Below are positions 4,749-6,461 of a stretch of 6,461 nucleotides of DNA, one piece after another. The notes under the pieces were generated by a model, which ran no database searches, was not told where the DNA came from, and worked only from the letters and a program-made list of their open reading frames with translations. Source of the stretch: Chloroflexota bacterium (GTDB taxonomy: Bacteria; Chloroflexota; Anaerolineae; Anaerolineales; DRKV01); assembly GCA_011051635.1 (NCBI GenBank), contig DRKV01000023.1, positions 1 to 6,461 on the forward strand, read 5' to 3'. Both the position numbers and the translations under genes were made by a program. Positions within the stretch are counted from its first letter, which is position 1. Every line of letters starts with the position of its first letter.

Positions 4749-6144
4749 CCGTTTGCGCCCGGCGCAAATTTTGCTTTGGGTGAGCAGCGTTATCCTGCTC
4801 AGCCTTTTGTTGTTTAAATCGGCGGCCTATGCCCAGGAACCCACCCCCGAAGCGCCCGTCTATCGGGTGCAGAGCGGCGACACCCTGTGGAGCATTGCCC
4901 TGCGTTTCGGCGTCAGCGTGGACGCCCTCGCCGAGGCCAACGGCATCAGCGACCCCGGCCAACTGGTCGTCGGGCAGGAACTCATCATCCCCGGCCTGAC
5001 GGGTTTCAGCGGCTACCTGGAAGCGCGGGAGATGCCCCTGGGCGAGACGGAGCGCAGCCTTTCCCGCAAGTACGGCATCTCGCGGGATGCTTTTGCGCGT
5101 CTCAATCGTCTCACCAGCCCGATGCAGTTGTATGCCGGGGATTCCCTGATTCTGCCGGAAGGCGGAACGGACTCCCTTTTGGGGCGGCGCGTGGCCCTGG
5201 AAGTTGGCGAACCCCCCTTAGTGGCTGCCGCTATGGAGGGGACCAACCCCTGGGTGCTTGCGCTCCAAAACGGAGCAGCCTCCCCTTCCCTGCTCCTGCC
5301 CTCCGACGTGCTCCTCCTGCCCGGTGAGGCCGACGGCCCCGGCGCGCTGCCGCCCTCCGTAGCCGATGCCCAGGTCACCGCGCCCCTCATCCAGGGCGGG
5401 ACGGCGGTCATTCGGGTGGAGGCCGCTTCCGAGGCCCAGGGGACTTTTCTGGGGCGCGCTTTGCACTTCTTCCCCTTTGAAAGCGCGATGGTCGCCTTGC
5501 AGGGCGTTCACGCCCTGCAAGAGCCGGGGGTGTACCCCCTCCAAATGCGGCTGCGCCTTCCCGATGGGACGTGGTTCACCTTCGAGCAGGCCCTCCCCGT
5601 CTATGCGGGCGATTATCCCTACGACCCGCCCATCTACGTTCCTCCCGATACGCTCGACCCGGCAATCACGAAGCCGGAGGACGAGCAACTGGCCTCCCTC
5701 ACCGCCCCGATTACGCCCGAAAAGCGCTGGGACGGGGGCTTCGTCTCGCCGGTGGATGAGGCCTATGCCGATTGCTGGCCTTCCCGCTACGGAGACCGCC
5801 GCTCGTACAACGACAGCGGCTACATCTACTTCCACACCGGCCTGGATTTCTGCGGGCAGGTGGGGTACAACATTTACGCCGCCGCCGACGGCGTGGTCGT
5901 CTTTGCCGGGGAGACCGTCGTGCGCGGCAACATGACTGTGATTGACCACGGCTGGGGTGTGTACACGGTCTACATGCACCAGAGCAAGATGCTCGTCCAG
6001 GCCGGCGATACGGTGCAGGCCGGACAGTTGATTGGGTTGGTGGGCGCTACGGGACGCGTCACTGGCCCGCATCTGCACTTCGAAGTCTGGGTCAACGGGG
6101 TGCAGGTTGACCCCTGGTTCTGGCTGACGAACGTCTACCCCTGA
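4732..6144 (+). CDS. Secreted LysM-domain M23 (LytM-type) metallopeptidase
   Basis: A predicted exported peptidoglycan-binding zinc endopeptidase or regulator of such enzymes, about 470 aa. An N-terminal signal peptide has Arg residues at 7 and 9, a hydrophobic core from ILLW to LLLF (13-28) and a likely cleavage after AYA (32-34). LysM 1 spans 44-87 (YRVQSGDTLWSIA). A divergent LysM 2 spans about 95-142, and a third decayed LysM-like unit about 152-197. An Ig-like beta domain (about 216-293) with GVHALQEPGVY precedes the M23 catalytic domain (about 337-470). That domain has the motifs HTGLD (H368, D372), YMH (H416) and HLHF (H447, H449), so the zinc site and catalytic histidines are intact. 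Residue numbers assume GTG 4732, which overlaps the DUF192 3' end by 17 nt. TTG 4726 (GGGAG 12 nt before it) or TTG 4753 (4 nt after the DUF192 stop) are alternatives, and all keep the signal peptide. An in-frame ATG at 4585 would run through most of DUF192 and is rejected. Probably translationally coupled to DUF192. Confidence 0.93.
   Translation: MCQTNDRLRPAQILLWVSSVILLSLLLFKSAAYAQEPTPEAPVYRVQSGDTLWSIALRFGVSVDALAEANGISDPGQLVVGQELIIPGLTGFSGYLEAREMPLGETERSLSRKYGISRDAFARLNRLTSPMQLYAGDSLILPEGGTDSLLGRRVALEVGEPPLVAAAMEGTNPWVLALQNGAASPSLLLPSDVLLLPGEADGPGALPPSVADAQVTAPLIQGGTAVIRVEAASEAQGTFLGRALHFFPFESAMVALQGVHALQEPGVYPLQMRLRLPDGTWFTFEQALPVYAGDYPYDPPIYVPPDTLDPAITKPEDEQLASLTAPITPEKRWDGGFVSPVDEAYADCWPSRYGDRRSYNDSGYIYFHTGLDFCGQVGYNIYAAADGVVVFAGETVVRGNMTVIDHGWGVYTVYMHQSKMLVQAGDTVQAGQLIGLVGATGRVTGPHLHFEVWVNGVQVDPWFWLTNVYP
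5497..5520 (+). repeat. Perfect 10-bp inverted repeat inside the M23 gene
   Basis: TTGCAGGGCG (5497-5506) and CGCCCTGCAA (5511-5520) pair without mismatch around TTCA. Five bases later, GGGGG (5526-5530) and CCCCC (5535-5539) form a second small stem around TGTA. Both lie in codons for the Ig-like domain (ALQGVHALQEPGVYPL), so amino-acid constraint may explain them. Confidence 0.5.
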
Positions 6145-6355
6145 AATCGCCCTTCCCCCCTCCGTCCGGCGGCTTCGCAACCGCCGCCTGACTTCAACCG
6201 TCGCACCTGGTTGACTGACAAATCTCCGCTGTACGGTGCAAGCAAGGCACATACTCACACAGGGAGAGAGCACAGCGTTTTATCAAAAAATCCCCCGTGT
6301 CCCCGTGTGAGAACAACATGGCGGCGCGTTTTGTCAGGCTATCAGGTCGCCGCAC
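6145..6355. other. Intergenic spacer between converging genes, with small repeats
   Basis: These 211 nt hold no gene I can support. Three structures are visible. CGGCGG/CCGCCG (6167-6172 with 6181-6186) could be a hairpin just past the M23 stop, but no T-run follows. An 11-bp arm pair with one mismatch lies at 6254-6264 and 6301-6311, and the tandem octamer CCCCGTGT occurs twice at 6293-6308. GCGGCG/CGCCGC (6321-6326 with 6348-6353) could end the minus-strand gene entering from the right. None is a classic intrinsic terminator. Confidence 0.5.
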
Positions 6356-6461
6356 TCACTCCGGGATTTCCAGTTCCCCGGCGCGGTAGGCGCGCAGTAA
6401 ATCCAGGGCTTCCTCCAGGCGGGCTTTCGGAACCAGCAACTGCGTCTCGGCCAGCGGCCCG
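6356..6461 (-). CDS. C-terminal tail of a minus-strand gene, possibly DUF2007-like (partial)
   Basis: Thirty-four residues are visible before a TGA at 6358-6356; the rest lies beyond the right edge. The tail contains ETQLLVPKARLEEALDLLRAY and then GELEIPE. A strand ending in 'LLVP' followed by a helix of the type 'xxxEEALDLL' is how small DUF2007 ('putative signal transducing') proteins typically end, and this is my tentative reading. Codon choice and composition look coding, and the frame is clean. It converges on the M23 gene. Many other proteins could end this way, so the family call is weak. Confidence 0.5.
   Translation of the reverse strand, partial: GPLAETQLLVPKARLEEALDLLRAYRAGELEIPE

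Noticed and set aside
5218..6273. 351-aa minus-strand open frame opposite the M23 peptidase
   Set aside because: The opposite strand has intact M23 motifs and an Ig-like domain. This frame has no recognisable domain.

Overview
The window is GC-rich, roughly 60% by eye, and tightly packed. It holds eight protein-coding genes and no tRNA, rRNA, CRISPR array or insertion sequence that I can see. The protein content resembles a Gram-positive-like or monoderm, probably environmental or thermophilic bacterium. My best guess is the phylum Chloroflexota, Anaerolineae-like. The guess rests on remembered similarity of three items: the long class II aldolase, the DUF192 protein with an IHM-type core, and the LysM + Ig-like + M23 peptidase. 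It is an inference, not a search result.

Layout. (1) Minus strand, 1346 down past position 1: a class II fructose-bisphosphate aldolase family enzyme, cut by the window edge close to its C-terminus. (2) A 157-nt divergent intergenic region follows. In it, a 10-bp palindrome supplies a perfect TATAAT on both strands. (3) Plus strand, 1504-3152: a two-gene unit of an unrecognised all-helical cytosolic protein (187 aa) and an SPFH/band-7 protein of the YdjI (COG4260) type. The SPFH protein ends in an excisionase-type helix-turn-helix domain joined through a Gly/Ala/Gln linker. (4) A 17-bp perfect hairpin with A and T tracts (3166-3203) serves as a bidirectional terminator between this unit and the converging gene. 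(5) Minus strand, 3778-3221: elongation factor P with an arginine at the loop tip and a clear sigma-70-type promoter. (6) Plus strand, 3959-6144: a likely co-transcribed trio of a stand-alone CheY-like receiver, a DUF192 protein and a secreted LysM/M23 peptidase. (7) A 211-nt spacer with small repeats, then the C-terminal tail of a minus-strand gene entering from the right edge, possibly DUF2007-like.

How the genes fit together. The aldolase and EF-P are housekeeping genes (central carbon metabolism; translation of polyproline stretches). The receiver/DUF192/M23 trio points to regulation plus cell-envelope work, but no functional link among the three can be proven from sequence. The helical protein + SPFH-HTH pair is the least understood and most interesting part. 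Its SPFH half resembles proteins of membrane-stress systems, while its C-terminus looks able to bind DNA or to act as a protein adaptor.

Several very long open frames lie antisense to real genes, notably opposite the aldolase and opposite the SPFH gene. I treat them as by-products of high GC at third codon positions. No stretch over 300 bases lacks a gene.
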